Shown here in pieces: positions 17,119 to 26,371 of a DNA stretch of 64,000 bases. Origin of the DNA: Myroides phaeus (GTDB taxonomy: Bacteria; Bacteroidota; Bacteroidia; Flavobacteriales; Flavobacteriaceae). Position 1 is the stretch's first letter; the number at the start of each line of letters is the position of its first letter. The notes below the pieces were generated by a model, which saw only the letters and a program-made list of their open reading frames with translations, was not told the origin of the DNA and made no database searches. Location: contig NZ_FNDQ01000001.1 in NCBI RefSeq assembly GCF_900099675.1, positions 62,001 through 126,000 on the forward strand. The letters are read 5' to 3'. Both the position numbers and the translations under genes were made by a program.

Positions 17119-19758
17119 CTATTTTTCAAAACTCAAATATTCCTGCCAATTCTTTTTAATTTGCACTAATCCATAGTTTTCTGAATTAATTGGTTTACTG
17201 TCAGAGCCAAACATAGATGCAATACTAATTGCCTCTTCTTTCGTTTTAAAACCATGCAATACAAAAAACTCATGTCTGCTATTATATAAATCTTCCGAGT
17301 ATTTTATACCTCTACTGCTATTCTGATTTGCATATTGAATAAGCTTACGACTCATTAATTGATTAGCCGGACTATTTTTATCCTCTACTAAAAGCACAAC
17401 TTTCCAACTTTTAGATGGCTTATCAGAAAACTTTTTGCTCTCTAATACAGGAATGATTGTCTCTAATATTTTATTTGCTTCCCTCCCTTCAAGAGAAGAA
17501 CTATACGTCAATGCTACATAATTCAACGCTTCTTTATAAGCTTCTAAACCATTAATATTACCTATCACATTTGCTTTTAGTAATTCTAACTTACCCACAT
17601 AACCTTCATCGTCATACCTCTCCAACGCATTTTCTATAGCACGATAAGTTCCTTTATAATCGCCCTCATTATACAATTTATAAACTGTTGCATATACTTG
17701 CTCTGGCGATAAATCGTCTATTTTATCACTTGACAAATTCTGTAACAACTTAGCATATCTTGAATTAGGATATCCCGTAACAATACGATCTTTAATCATC
17801 GTTGCTTTATTACTATCTATCTCACTATAAATCTTAAACAACTTATATAAACTTGGCAATATTAGTCTTTCAGCGGGATCAAAAGTCAATAAAGACTCTA
17901 ACTTTTCACTTGCTATTTGATGCTTTTTAAAACGATCAAAATACATAGAACCTAATTGAAAATAGGCAAAATCACGATCTTTCTTCAATAGAGCAATCTC
18001 CTTAGCGTCAGTAGGTATTTTTTCCACATATGAGTTTATTTCATAACGTGTATCAACAAAGTCTGTGTGAATATCAATATTTTTATTCTTCTCCTCAATC
18101 ACTTCTTTTTGACTTGAAGCTAAGTCTTCACTAAAATCAGTACTACTCCATCTCCAATTATCTCTCAAAGGCCTATTACCCCATTTCTTTTTGAATTCTA
18201 TTTTTCCATACGAAGTTGCTTGTGTAGAATAAAAGTAATAAGACGATTTCCCTCCTCCAAAACCAGTATTCTTTAAATCATATGCTTCACTTACAGCCTC
18301 TCCAAAATTAGCCATATTGAAATAATCCTGATTTTTCTTTCCTTTCAAGTTCGCTTGTAATTTTCTAAAATCACTCTTTCTCAGCTCTTCTATATAATTT
18401 TTAAAATAACTAATACGTTGATCTTCATTCATAGCTACTAATCGCAGAATACTATCATTAGTACTTGCAACTTTTTCATAAGCAACAACATCTCTTAAGG
18501 CATCTCTTCGTTTTGTTATTCTAAAACGTTCTTTTGCTTTTTCAGGCAAAATTGATAAAGCACTATCATAATATTGTCCTGATAAAGCATAACCAGCATT
18601 ATTAAAATAAATCTCTGCTATATTAATATAGTTTTTACCTTTTAATTGCTCATCTCCTTTACTACTTTTAACTGCCTCCTTTAAGTACTCTAAAGCTTTT
18701 GAACTATTTTCTATTTGATCATAGAATAACCCTACTTGCCTATTCAAAACATCTAAAAAAGGTCTATTTTCACGATCACTGAGTAGTTTTTTATACTTCT
18801 TTAAGAAGCTTAAAGTATCTATAATATTAATAGTCCCCATCTCAAATTGTTGGGCGTGAGAATGAATAACATAAGAACGTGGACTCTTGCGATTTAAGTC
18901 TATTACTTCTTGAAATACTTTTCCTGCTTCAGCTTTTCGCCCTAATTTGCCGTATAGCTGTCCCAGAATAAACTTATAGCGTGAATATTCTTCTTTATCC
19001 TTCGTTAAATCAATTGCATTAATTAACGGTGCTATTGCACTTGCATAATCTTCTATATTAATATATGCTTGTGCTAAAGTGGCATTAGCATCAGCCACTA
19101 CTTGTTTCTTTAATTTATCCTTCTTACTTCGCAACAACTCTTTTAAATTCTTAATTGCAATATCATCATAAGTAAGACGTACATTGGTTTTCTCTCTCCA
19201 CACTGTTGCTTGATCAATTTTATCACTATCTGGGTACTTATACAAAATATAATTAAATGCCTCTAAAGCAGGAATAAACCTCCCATCATAATACCTTGCT
19301 TTTCCTAATAAAAGATAAGCCTCATCCATTTGACTATTGCGTTCTCTACCCTTGATATACATAGAATGCTTTTGAATAGCTTTAGCAGCCTTATCCTCTG
19401 CTCTTTCAAATCCAGTTCCACTATCCTCTACTTCTACACTTTTACCATCAATTTGCAAGTTTTCTAAAAGAGAGCCTTGCTTAGAATCAAGTGAACGGCC
19501 TGTTTTAAACTCTTTATCAGGATCAACTTTAATGTCAATTCGCTCTATAGGTAAAATGTTCCAAAAATCGTCAAAATACCCTTCTTTTAAACTGATTAGA
19601 GCGTCTTCATAAGCTAACTCTCCATTATATAAGATATTATAACGCGTAGTCATTGCGTGGTACCCTCTATTGATTAATTTATCCTTTTTTACAGAGCAAG
19701 CCATTCCTACTAAGAGCAATACAACTACCGATAAATATTTAATAAAATTGACTTTCAA
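17119..19758 (-). CDS. porW: Type IX secretion system lipoprotein PorW/SprE (TPR protein)
   Basis: The 879-residue protein has a lipoprotein signal (Cys21 after V-G-M-A) and the conserved opening NRGYHAMTTRYNILYNGE. Several TPR-like helical repeats follow from about 140 to 400 and again after 580. The C-terminal ~75 residues (FVLHGFKTKEEAISIASMF) look SPOR-like. This matches SprE/PorW, needed for type IX secretion and gliding in Flavobacterium and for secretion in Porphyromonas. It is the first gene of the operon that continues through bactofilin into the atp genes. Confidence 0.88.
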   Translation of the reverse strand: MKVNFIKYLSVVVLLLVGMACSVKKDKLINRGYHAMTTRYNILYNGELAYEDALISLKEGYFDDFWNILPIERIDIKVDPDKEFKTGRSLDSKQGSLLENLQIDGKSVEVEDSGTGFERAEDKAAKAIQKHSMYIKGRERNSQMDEAYLLLGKARYYDGRFIPALEAFNYILYKYPDSDKIDQATVWREKTNVRLTYDDIAIKNLKELLRSKKDKLKKQVVADANATLAQAYINIEDYASAIAPLINAIDLTKDKEEYSRYKFILGQLYGKLGRKAEAGKVFQEVIDLNRKSPRSYVIHSHAQQFEMGTINIIDTLSFLKKYKKLLSDRENRPFLDVLNRQVGLFYDQIENSSKALEYLKEAVKSSKGDEQLKGKNYINIAEIYFNNAGYALSGQYYDSALSILPEKAKERFRITKRRDALRDVVAYEKVASTNDSILRLVAMNEDQRISYFKNYIEELRKSDFRKLQANLKGKKNQDYFNMANFGEAVSEAYDLKNTGFGGGKSSYYFYSTQATSYGKIEFKKKWGNRPLRDNWRWSSTDFSEDLASSQKEVIEEKNKNIDIHTDFVDTRYEINSYVEKIPTDAKEIALLKKDRDFAYFQLGSMYFDRFKKHQIASEKLESLLTFDPAERLILPSLYKLFKIYSEIDSNKATMIKDRIVTGYPNSRYAKLLQNLSSDKIDDLSPEQVYATVYKLYNEGDYKGTYRAIENALERYDDEGYVGKLELLKANVIGNINGLEAYKEALNYVALTYSSSLEGREANKILETIIPVLESKKFSDKPSKSWKVVLLVEDKNSPANQLMSRKLIQYANQNSSRGIKYSEDLYNSRHEFFVLHGFKTKEEAISIASMFGSDSKPINSENYGLVQIKKNWQEYLSFEK

Positions 19759-19913
19759 AATTTCAGCTTTTACTTTAAAACTTGCTTCTCTTCGTTTTAG
19801 TATTCAACGAAATGTAAAAATACATTACTTTTCACAATAAAATTAATTCTTTTTAAAAGAAAGAAGCATAAATCTTCTATTATCACTTAAATCAAATTTA
19901 ATGGTTTAAAGAC

Positions 19914-19951
19914 ATAAAAAAAGCTCCTACAAACAATGTTTGCAGAAGCTT
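19914..19951 (-). terminator. Terminator of the DUF5687 ABC operon
   Basis: Thirteen-base imperfect arms (19922-19934 and 19938-19950) are followed on the minus strand by seven U residues, 25 bases after the stop codon of the ATPase gene. Confidence 0.75.
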
Positions 19952-19975
19952 TAACTAACTAATTCAAAATTCAAT

Positions 19976-20674
19976 CTAACTATTTTGGAAAAAGGCCTCC
20001 AACTCTTGTAAAGACAATTCGGAAGTCAATACATCTTTTTTAACACGACCTTTTTCTAACGCGATGATGCGATCAGATACTTCAAACGTATGTTGTAAAT
20101 CGTGGCTTGAAATAATTATCGTAACATTCCCTTCTTCTATTTTTTGTTTTACTAACTCTTTTAATCTAATTTGTGTAGTAGGATCTAAATTCGCAAAAGG
20201 CTCATCAAGAATCACCAATTCTGGACTTCCTAAAAAAGCCGCCACAATTCCTATTTTCTTCTGATTCCCTTTAGAAAAATCACGAACATATTTGCGCTGA
20301 TTTAATACTTCTTCATTAAAAAAGAAAGTATACTGCCCTACTTGCTCTACAATCTGTTCTTTTGACAATCCTTTTAATTCTCCTACAAAAGAGAAATACT
20401 CTTCCGCTGTTAAATAACCAATTAAAAATGACTCATCTAAAAAAGCTGAAGTATATGATTTCCAAGTTTCAGAATCACTAACATTTACTTCCTTTGACAA
20501 GATATTCCCTGTTGACGGCTGAATTAAATCTAATAACAAACTAAACAGAGTTGTCTTTCCTGCGCCATTATTTCCAACTAATCCAATACTTTGTCCCGCT
20601 GGAATTTTTAAGTGGTCTATGTTTAAGACCTCTTTTCCGTTGTAACTTTTACTTATATTATTTACAGTAATCAT
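19976..20674 (-). CDS. ABC transporter ATP-binding protein
   Basis: The 232-residue ATPase has Walker A GNNGAGKTT (about 37-45), a signature-type F-S-K-G-N-Q-K-K and Walker B ELVILDEPFANLDPT. It lies three bases downstream of the membrane partner at 20678-22150, so the two form an export-type ABC system (no binding protein nearby). The substrate is not apparent. Confidence 0.92.
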   Translation of the reverse strand: MITVNNISKSYNGKEVLNIDHLKIPAGQSIGLVGNNGAGKTTLFSLLLDLIQPSTGNILSKEVNVSDSETWKSYTSAFLDESFLIGYLTAEEYFSFVGELKGLSKEQIVEQVGQYTFFFNEEVLNQRKYVRDFSKGNQKKIGIVAAFLGSPELVILDEPFANLDPTTQIRLKELVKQKIEEGNVTIIISSHDLQHTFEVSDRIIALEKGRVKKDVLTSELSLQELEAFFQNS

Positions 20675-20677
20675 AAC

Positions 20678-22150
20678 CTAATTTTTTTTATACGCTTGAA
20701 TAGCACTATACTTTTCCTTTTTATATAATTTGATAATTTGGTTAAAAAGATGTTTTCTAAAAATAATTCCTAAAACACCAAACAATACCAATATTCCAAT
20801 TCCTCCATTAAAACCAAAACTCAAATTACCAATCCAAAATAAAACGATTGGCAACACTAATTGTGGTATTGAAACTGCAATAACGCGAAGATTAAAGGCA
20901 TTCTTATCTCCAAAAACATTCTTGTTTGCAGTTAAATCTACTGGTGATTTCATAAAAGCTCCTCCAATCATAACAATGAAACTTGAAATACCTATATTAA
21001 AAACACCTACCGCTAAAATCATATAAAACAAATTCATACTCTTGATGATGTACATCGTACCACATAGAGTAGAAATTGCAGTACCTAACACAATCATTAA
21101 CCACTTTGATTTTATATAATCTATATACTTCACATTTTGTGTCATCAGTAGTGGATAATATGCCGAGTCCCAACTTGGTACATATTGGCCATACATCATT
21201 AAAAAACCTCCAGTTACAAAATAAGCTAGGAAAACATACATTGTTAAGGGTTCTTTTCCTTCTTGTCCTGACATTAATAAAATAAAACCATAGAACAAGA
21301 ATAACGCACTCATTAAAACAGTTGTCTTAGCACGCTTATTTCTCAAGATCAACTTAACATCATTCTTTAAGAATATTGCTTGTTGTCCAAAGCGATTTAG
21401 CCAATTTAATTCTTGTGTTTCGCCCTTTACTACTTTCTCCTTAATTAAACTATCTAAGTATATATTCTTACGATAATACATATAGGCTGCATAAACAGTT
21501 CCAACAAACAATAAGATATACCCTACAATTGTTAGTGGATATTTGTAGGCACTATAAAATATAGGTTGGGTAAATACTGTTATATCAAATAAAGAATAAT
21601 ATTGCGCAATACCTAATGAAACAACAACCGTCAAAACAACATAAAATACCTTCTTATATGACTCCATTAAAATGATAAGAAAATGCATTGTTCCGATTAA
21701 ACAATACATCGCTATTCCCCACACTAAAGAGGGCAATATTCCATAACCTCTAATACAACAAATAATGACAAAGGGAAGTAAAAAGAAAAGTTGCATAAAA
21801 TTAAATGCACTTATAAAGCTTCTACCTAAGAAAAATTTAATGATTTTGTCTCTTGCAATGGAAACAATGAGTAAAGGCTTTAGGTTTGCAACAGGCAATT
21901 TTTGAAGAAAAAATCGCATAGTAAACTCAGTCATAAAATAATAAATCATAAATTGACTTGCTACCTCAATTGGATTTACACTTGGTAACTCTTTCTCTAT
22001 AAATTTTACTAATGCAATTCCTAAAGTCAGGAAAATAAAACCAAAGTACACTATTCCCAACCATTTCAAAATTGTGGTAACAGTATCAATGGAACTTGTA
22101 CTTCCTCTCTTTTTCCTCTTCTTCTCTAAAGCAATAAACATCTTTATCAT
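20678..22150 (-). CDS. DUF5687-family ABC transporter permease
   Basis: The 490-residue polytopic membrane protein has about ten to twelve hydrophobic segments distributed through its length and a basic N-terminus (E-K-K-R-K-K-R-G). It resembles the DUF5687 family that is paired with a single ATPase in Bacteroidota. It is translationally adjacent to the ATPase gene. The alternative start at the second Met (MFIALE) is equally possible. Confidence 0.8.
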   Translation of the reverse strand: MIKMFIALEKKRKKRGSTSSIDTVTTILKWLGIVYFGFIFLTLGIALVKFIEKELPSVNPIEVASQFMIYYFMTEFTMRFFLQKLPVANLKPLLIVSIARDKIIKFFLGRSFISAFNFMQLFFLLPFVIICCIRGYGILPSLVWGIAMYCLIGTMHFLIILMESYKKVFYVVLTVVVSLGIAQYYSLFDITVFTQPIFYSAYKYPLTIVGYILLFVGTVYAAYMYYRKNIYLDSLIKEKVVKGETQELNWLNRFGQQAIFLKNDVKLILRNKRAKTTVLMSALFLFYGFILLMSGQEGKEPLTMYVFLAYFVTGGFLMMYGQYVPSWDSAYYPLLMTQNVKYIDYIKSKWLMIVLGTAISTLCGTMYIIKSMNLFYMILAVGVFNIGISSFIVMIGGAFMKSPVDLTANKNVFGDKNAFNLRVIAVSIPQLVLPIVLFWIGNLSFGFNGGIGILVLFGVLGIIFRKHLFNQIIKLYKKEKYSAIQAYKKN

Positions 22151-22204
22151 ACTTAGTCATTTCTTACATAAGTACACAACTTGTTAAAAATGTTACAGAA
22201 AAAA

Positions 22205-22253
22205 TAAAAAAAAGTGAAAAAATAAAGTCATCTTATTCATAAAGATGACTTTA
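22205..22253 (-). terminator. Terminator-like hairpin upstream of the ABC operon
   Basis: Twelve-base perfect arms TAAAGTCATCTT (22223-22234) and AAGATGACTTTA (22242-22253) are followed, on the minus strand, by a T-rich tract (A-rich on plus at 22205-22222). It lies 73 bases before the permease start, where no minus-strand gene ends, so it is either a leader attenuator or the end of a short RNA. Confidence 0.6.
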
Positions 22254-22360
22254 AATAAAATCTAAAAACCTAAAACTACATAATGATATATTATATTGGT
22301 ATCCAAAAATAATGCCAACAGTACAATTCTTATTCTATATTTATAAATCACAAATAATTT

Positions 22361-22368
22361 TATCTTTG
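22361..22368 (+). promoter_or_regulatory. Predicted -7 element of the 22385 gene
   Basis: TATCTTTG matches TAnnTTTG 17 bases before the ATG, giving a 5' leader of about 10-12 bases. Confidence 0.55.
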
Positions 22369-22384
22369 CACCAAAATCAGAATA

Positions 22385-22792
22385 ATGAAAAAAGACATAG
22401 AAATTCCGGTCGTTAAAGACATTGAAATAGCAGTAATTAAAGAGTATAATGAAGATTATTTACAAGACTCTTGGTATGCTTATTTATTTAATAACTCTGC
22501 TTTACCAATAGAAGCAATTATGGTTGTTTCTAAAGCAGAAGGAACAATTGAAGGAGAAAAAAGAAACTCAAGCTTATTTAGACACGCATTTAAAAGCTTA
22601 GCTCCTAATGAATCACAAAAAGTTGAACTACTTGACGAAGCTATCTTTCAATTAGACAATACATTTATGCTTACATTTTTTCAAGAAGGCAAGTTATTTG
22701 ACAAAAATTATCTTTTCCCAGCACATAGTATTGGAGAAGATAAATTGACTGAATTACCTTTTACTTCGAAAAAAGGAATATCTGCTAAATAA
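22385..22792 (+). CDS. Conserved-looking hypothetical cytoplasmic protein
   Basis: The 135-residue protein has no signal peptide or membrane helix and begins MKKDIEIPVVKDIEIAVIKE. The central part (NNSALPIEAIMVVSKAEGTI) reads as alternating beta-strands and the composition is acidic. I recall similar flavobacterial proteins that were misnamed as phenylalanyl-tRNA synthetase fragments, but nothing synthetase-like is visible here. It is monocistronic with its own promoter. Confidence 0.7.
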   Translation: MKKDIEIPVVKDIEIAVIKEYNEDYLQDSWYAYLFNNSALPIEAIMVVSKAEGTIEGEKRNSSLFRHAFKSLAPNESQKVELLDEAIFQLDNTFMLTFFQEGKLFDKNYLFPAHSIGEDKLTELPFTSKKGISAK

Positions 22793-22894
22793 GATTAAAC
22801 TCTATTTCACAGGCTATAACTCTTATTTAAATTCAATCCAAAGCTTTCTTTGACTATTTTGGACACTTAGTATAACATCCAAAATAATTCAATT

Positions 22895-23317
22895 ATGAAA
22901 ACAAGAAATCTATTTACACTTTCTTTTTTTCTAATTCTGTCAGTAGCTCTTTTAGCCTTTACAAATGATACAGAAATAAAGGAAAGCAATGTAACTAAAT
23001 CAGAATGGAAAAATCTAAAGGTATTACCTCAAGATATTTCTAACGATAGTTTAAAAAGTTTAATGCGTGGATACAACGATGCTTTAGGAGTAAAATGTAG
23101 TCACTGCCATATCACAATTGAAGGCACAGATAAGTTAGACTTTGCAGATGATAGTAAAAAAGAAAAAGAAATTGCGAGAAAAATGATATTAATGACGCGC
23201 AAAATCAATGCTGATAACTTTAATTGGGAAAATCATCCTAATCCAGAATTGATAAATGTTGTTAATTGTACTATGTGTCATAGAGGTCATACCAAAGCAA
23301 CAAAAATGATTAACTAA
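22895..23317 (+). CDS. Small exported diheme c-type cytochrome
   Basis: The 140-residue protein has an N-terminal signal or anchor (about 5-22) and two haem c-binding motifs, CSHCH (68-72) and CTMCH (125-129). The segment M-R-G-Y-N-D-A-L-G-V-K-C-S-H-C-H resembles the CytoC_RC-like family of small cytochromes in Bacteroidota. It would be a periplasmic electron carrier. No oxidoreductase partner gene is adjacent; a perfect hairpin terminator follows. Confidence 0.85.
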   Translation: MKTRNLFTLSFFLILSVALLAFTNDTEIKESNVTKSEWKNLKVLPQDISNDSLKSLMRGYNDALGVKCSHCHITIEGTDKLDFADDSKKEKEIARKMILMTRKINADNFNWENHPNPELINVVNCTMCHRGHTKATKMIN

Positions 23318-23340
23318 ATATCTCTTTGTTTAAAAACACA

Positions 23341-23371
23341 ATGCGTTATAATTAATTATAACGCATTTTTT
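23341..23371 (+). terminator. Terminator after the cytochrome gene
   Basis: A perfect 26-base palindrome with arms ATGCGTTATAATT and AATTATAACGCAT is followed by a T-run. Confidence 0.8.
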
Positions 23372-23446
23372 ATGCATATAAAAAACAAAAACATATTTAT
23401 TTCACTATTTTTATAACATTAATTTTAATCAAATATAAAATAAACT

Positions 23447-25141
23447 ATGAAACAGACTATCGAAATCCCAATTGAAATTATAGACAACTTTCTTTTAATT
23501 CCAATTGATGAGAATACAACAGAAAATAGAATCGAAATCATAAACTCTAATAAGAAAACCCTCATTTCTTTCAAAGCAAAACTCTCTTTTAAAAACAGAC
23601 AATATTATATTGCAGTGAATGTAAAAAAGTACATAGGACAAGAAATTATTTTTACAATATACAATACAACCCTTGATCAAAACTTTGACGACTATATACT
23701 TCAGCGACCCTACCATATTTACAATTACAACGAAAAATATCGCCCTCGTTATCACTTTACTGCTCCTTTTGGCTGGATTAATGACCCAAATGGACTATAC
23801 TATAAAAATGGATCTTATCATTTGTATTATCAATATAATCCTTATGGGATTAAATGGGGTAATATGAGTTGGGGACACGCAACTTCTCAAGATTTAATTC
23901 ATTGGACCAATCACCCTCCTGCTATACTTCCAAATGACTTAGGAGATGTATTTTCTGGTAGCATAATCATTGACAAGAAAAATGATGCTTGCTTTGGAAA
24001 AAAAACAATTTGTGCTTTCTATACTTCAGCAGGTGACAAACAAGTTCAAAGCTTAGCTTTTAGCACTGACAATGGTATGACTTTTAAAAATTATGCCAAT
24101 AATCCTATTCTAATAGATGAAAATGAAAAAGACTTTAGAGACCCCAAACTTTTCTGGCATGAACCAACAGATAAATGGATAATGTCTTTAGCAACAGGAC
24201 AAACTATAACTTTTTATGGTTCTGAAAACTTGATAGACTGGAATAAGCTAAGTGTTTTTGGAAAAGGCATAGGCTGTCATAAAGGAGTTTGGGAATGTCC
24301 AGACCTTTTCAAAATATCAAATGACAAGGTTACTAAATGGGTTCTTTTTGTTAGCATAAATCCAGGAGGACCTAATGGAGGTAATGCAACACAATACTTC
24401 ATTGGAGAATTCGATGGTAATAAATTTACTCCTGATAACATAGATTATCCTTTATGGTTAGATTATGGTCGTGATAATTATGCTGGAGTAACTTGGCACA
24501 ACAATCCAAATAAAAAACCAACATACATCGGTTGGATGAGCAATTGGGATTATGCTAATGAAATTCCTACTAATTACTTTACAAATGCGATGACTTTACC
24601 AAGAACAATTGAATTAGCAAAAAATGGTAATTCTTACTGCTTAAAAACACAACCTATAAAAGAATTAAAGTATCTACGAACAGAAAAGTCTCATATTGAA
24701 AGTAAATTGCTACAAAAAAGTATACTTGTTCCCTACTTCTTTGATGATAACTTAGGGGCTTATGAAATACTATTAGACTTTGTAATTATAGATCAATCTA
24801 CATCAAATGTAAACTTAACTTTAAGCAACTCTGTAGATGAAAACTTATTATTCTCCTTTGATATTAAAAATGAAAAACTGACTATAGACCGTAGTAAAAG
24901 TGGACTAATAAATTTTTCCAAAAATTTCGCAAAAGATAAAATCATAGCGCCTTTCCCCTCACAAATAAAACATCAGCTAAAACTATTTATTGATAAAGCT
25001 TCTTCAGAATTATTTATCAATAAGGGTAGAATAGCTGTTACAAACTTAATATTCCCTACTGAACCATATTCTTCCATCAATCTTGAAGTAAAAAATGGAT
25101 CAATTGATATAACAAAATTCACTATTTATAAACTCAAATAA
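23447..25141 (+). CDS. Glycoside hydrolase family 32 (beta-fructosidase/levanase-type)
   Basis: The 564-residue enzyme hydrolyses fructosyl linkages in sucrose, inulin or levan. The five-bladed propeller starts near 100 with GWINDPNG (109-116; Asp113 nucleophile), FRDPK (230-234; Asp232 transition-state stabiliser) and WECPD (282-286; Glu283 acid/base); a C-terminal beta-sandwich follows from about 420. About 95 N-terminal residues precede the catalytic domain. No signal peptide is visible, so it looks cytoplasmic, which is unusual. No fructose kinase, transporter or SusC/D pair is adjacent. Confidence 0.92.
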   Translation: MKQTIEIPIEIIDNFLLIPIDENTTENRIEIINSNKKTLISFKAKLSFKNRQYYIAVNVKKYIGQEIIFTIYNTTLDQNFDDYILQRPYHIYNYNEKYRPRYHFTAPFGWINDPNGLYYKNGSYHLYYQYNPYGIKWGNMSWGHATSQDLIHWTNHPPAILPNDLGDVFSGSIIIDKKNDACFGKKTICAFYTSAGDKQVQSLAFSTDNGMTFKNYANNPILIDENEKDFRDPKLFWHEPTDKWIMSLATGQTITFYGSENLIDWNKLSVFGKGIGCHKGVWECPDLFKISNDKVTKWVLFVSINPGGPNGGNATQYFIGEFDGNKFTPDNIDYPLWLDYGRDNYAGVTWHNNPNKKPTYIGWMSNWDYANEIPTNYFTNAMTLPRTIELAKNGNSYCLKTQPIKELKYLRTEKSHIESKLLQKSILVPYFFDDNLGAYEILLDFVIIDQSTSNVNLTLSNSVDENLLFSFDIKNEKLTIDRSKSGLINFSKNFAKDKIIAPFPSQIKHQLKLFIDKASSELFINKGRIAVTNLIFPTEPYSSINLEVKNGSIDITKFTIYKLK

Positions 25142-25171
25142 AAAATGTTACCTCTTTGAGGTAACATTTTT
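25141..25171. terminator. Bidirectional terminator between GH32 and terC
   Basis: Fourteen-base perfect arms (25141-25154 and 25158-25171) enclose a three-base loop, with A-run and T-run on the two sides, serving both converging genes. Confidence 0.85.
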
Positions 25172-25188
25172 CTTTATATAATTCTAAC

Positions 25189-26172
25189 TTACGCTACTTT
25201 CTTTGGAGGGAATAAAAACGAAGCTACTACTGATAAAATCAATACTCCTGCAATTACTGATAACGACACTAATGAATCAATATGGATGAAAGGAGAAATA
25301 ATCATCTTCACCCCAATAAATGATAATATAATTGCTAATCCATATTTCAATTTAGAGAACTTATCCATAAAATTAGCCAATAGGAAATAAAGTGATCTTA
25401 AACCTAAAATAGCAAATATATTAGATGTATATAAGATAAATGGATCGTCTGGTGCAATCGCAAAAATAGCAGGAATACTATCTACAGCAAATATTAAATC
25501 TGTAAATTCAATAACCATTAATGCTACAAACAATGGGGTTACCATTTTTACGCCATTTTGAATAGTAAAGAACTTCTCTCCATCATAATCCTTACTTACT
25601 TTAAAAAACTTGTGTACCATGCGTACAGCAAAGTTTTTAGACAAGTCTTCATCTTCGTGATGATCTTCTTTAGCAAACCATGATTTAATACCTGAAACAA
25701 GTAAAAACACCCCAAAAATGGTTAATACAACATTTATTTCTACACTCTTGCCAAAAATTTCAATCGCTGGTAAGTAAGTATGATTAATTATTTCTACTCC
25801 TGCGAAAATAAATATAGCTCTAAAAACTAAAGCCCCTATAATTCCCCAGAAAAGAACGCGATGATGTAATTCCTTTGGAACTTTAAAAAAGGTAAAAACA
25901 AGTATGAATACAAATAGATTATCTACGGACAATGCCTTTTCAATCCAATAAGCAGATTGAAAACGTGCAAAGTTTTCAAAATCCATATAATAGTAGATAA
26001 CACCACTAAAACACATTGCTAGACCTACCCATACAACAGTCCATATCAATGCTTCTTTAGTTGAAACAGTATGACTATGGCGGTTAAATACACCTAAGTC
26101 TAATAATAACATTACAAAAACTACAACACCGAAAACAGCTAAAAGCCCTGGGTGATTAATTAAATGATCCAT
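25189..26172 (-). CDS. TerC/Alx-family integral membrane protein
   Basis: The 327-residue protein has about nine hydrophobic segments. The conserved TerC features are E-K-A-L-S-V-D-N-L-F-V (helix with acidic residues) and E-F-T-D-L-I-F-A-V-D-S-I-P-A, each with membrane-embedded Asp/Glu thought to bind metal. Members are linked to Mn2+ efflux and tellurite resistance. It is monocistronic. Confidence 0.92.
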   Translation of the reverse strand: MDHLINHPGLLAVFGVVVFVMLLLDLGVFNRHSHTVSTKEALIWTVVWVGLAMCFSGVIYYYMDFENFARFQSAYWIEKALSVDNLFVFILVFTFFKVPKELHHRVLFWGIIGALVFRAIFIFAGVEIINHTYLPAIEIFGKSVEINVVLTIFGVFLLVSGIKSWFAKEDHHEDEDLSKNFAVRMVHKFFKVSKDYDGEKFFTIQNGVKMVTPLFVALMVIEFTDLIFAVDSIPAIFAIAPDDPFILYTSNIFAILGLRSLYFLLANFMDKFSKLKYGLAIILSFIGVKMIISPFIHIDSLVSLSVIAGVLILSVVASFLFPPKKVA

Positions 26173-26290
26173 TTTTTTACGTTTATGTGGGCAAAACTAA
26201 AACATATATTTTTCCCCAAGAGAATTACATTTAATAGACTAATTATCAATCAGTTAAAATAAAATAACAAGATAGTAAAAACTACCCTAT

Positions 26291-26322
26291 AAAAAAACAA
26301 CCTCTTGAAATTCAAGAGGTTG
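26291..26322 (-). terminator. Terminator of gpsA
   Basis: A 12-base stem (26298-26309 with 26311-26322) is followed on the minus strand by a run of seven U residues, about 50 bases after the gpsA stop. Confidence 0.75.
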
Positions 26323-26371
26323 AGTATATCTATTTTGTTAATCATAAAAAGACGACAAAAAATAAAAATTT

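Noticed and set aside
22385..22792. Phenylalanyl-tRNA synthetase alpha fragment
   Set aside because: I recall this name attached to similar flavobacterial proteins, but no synthetase motif is visible in the 135 residues.
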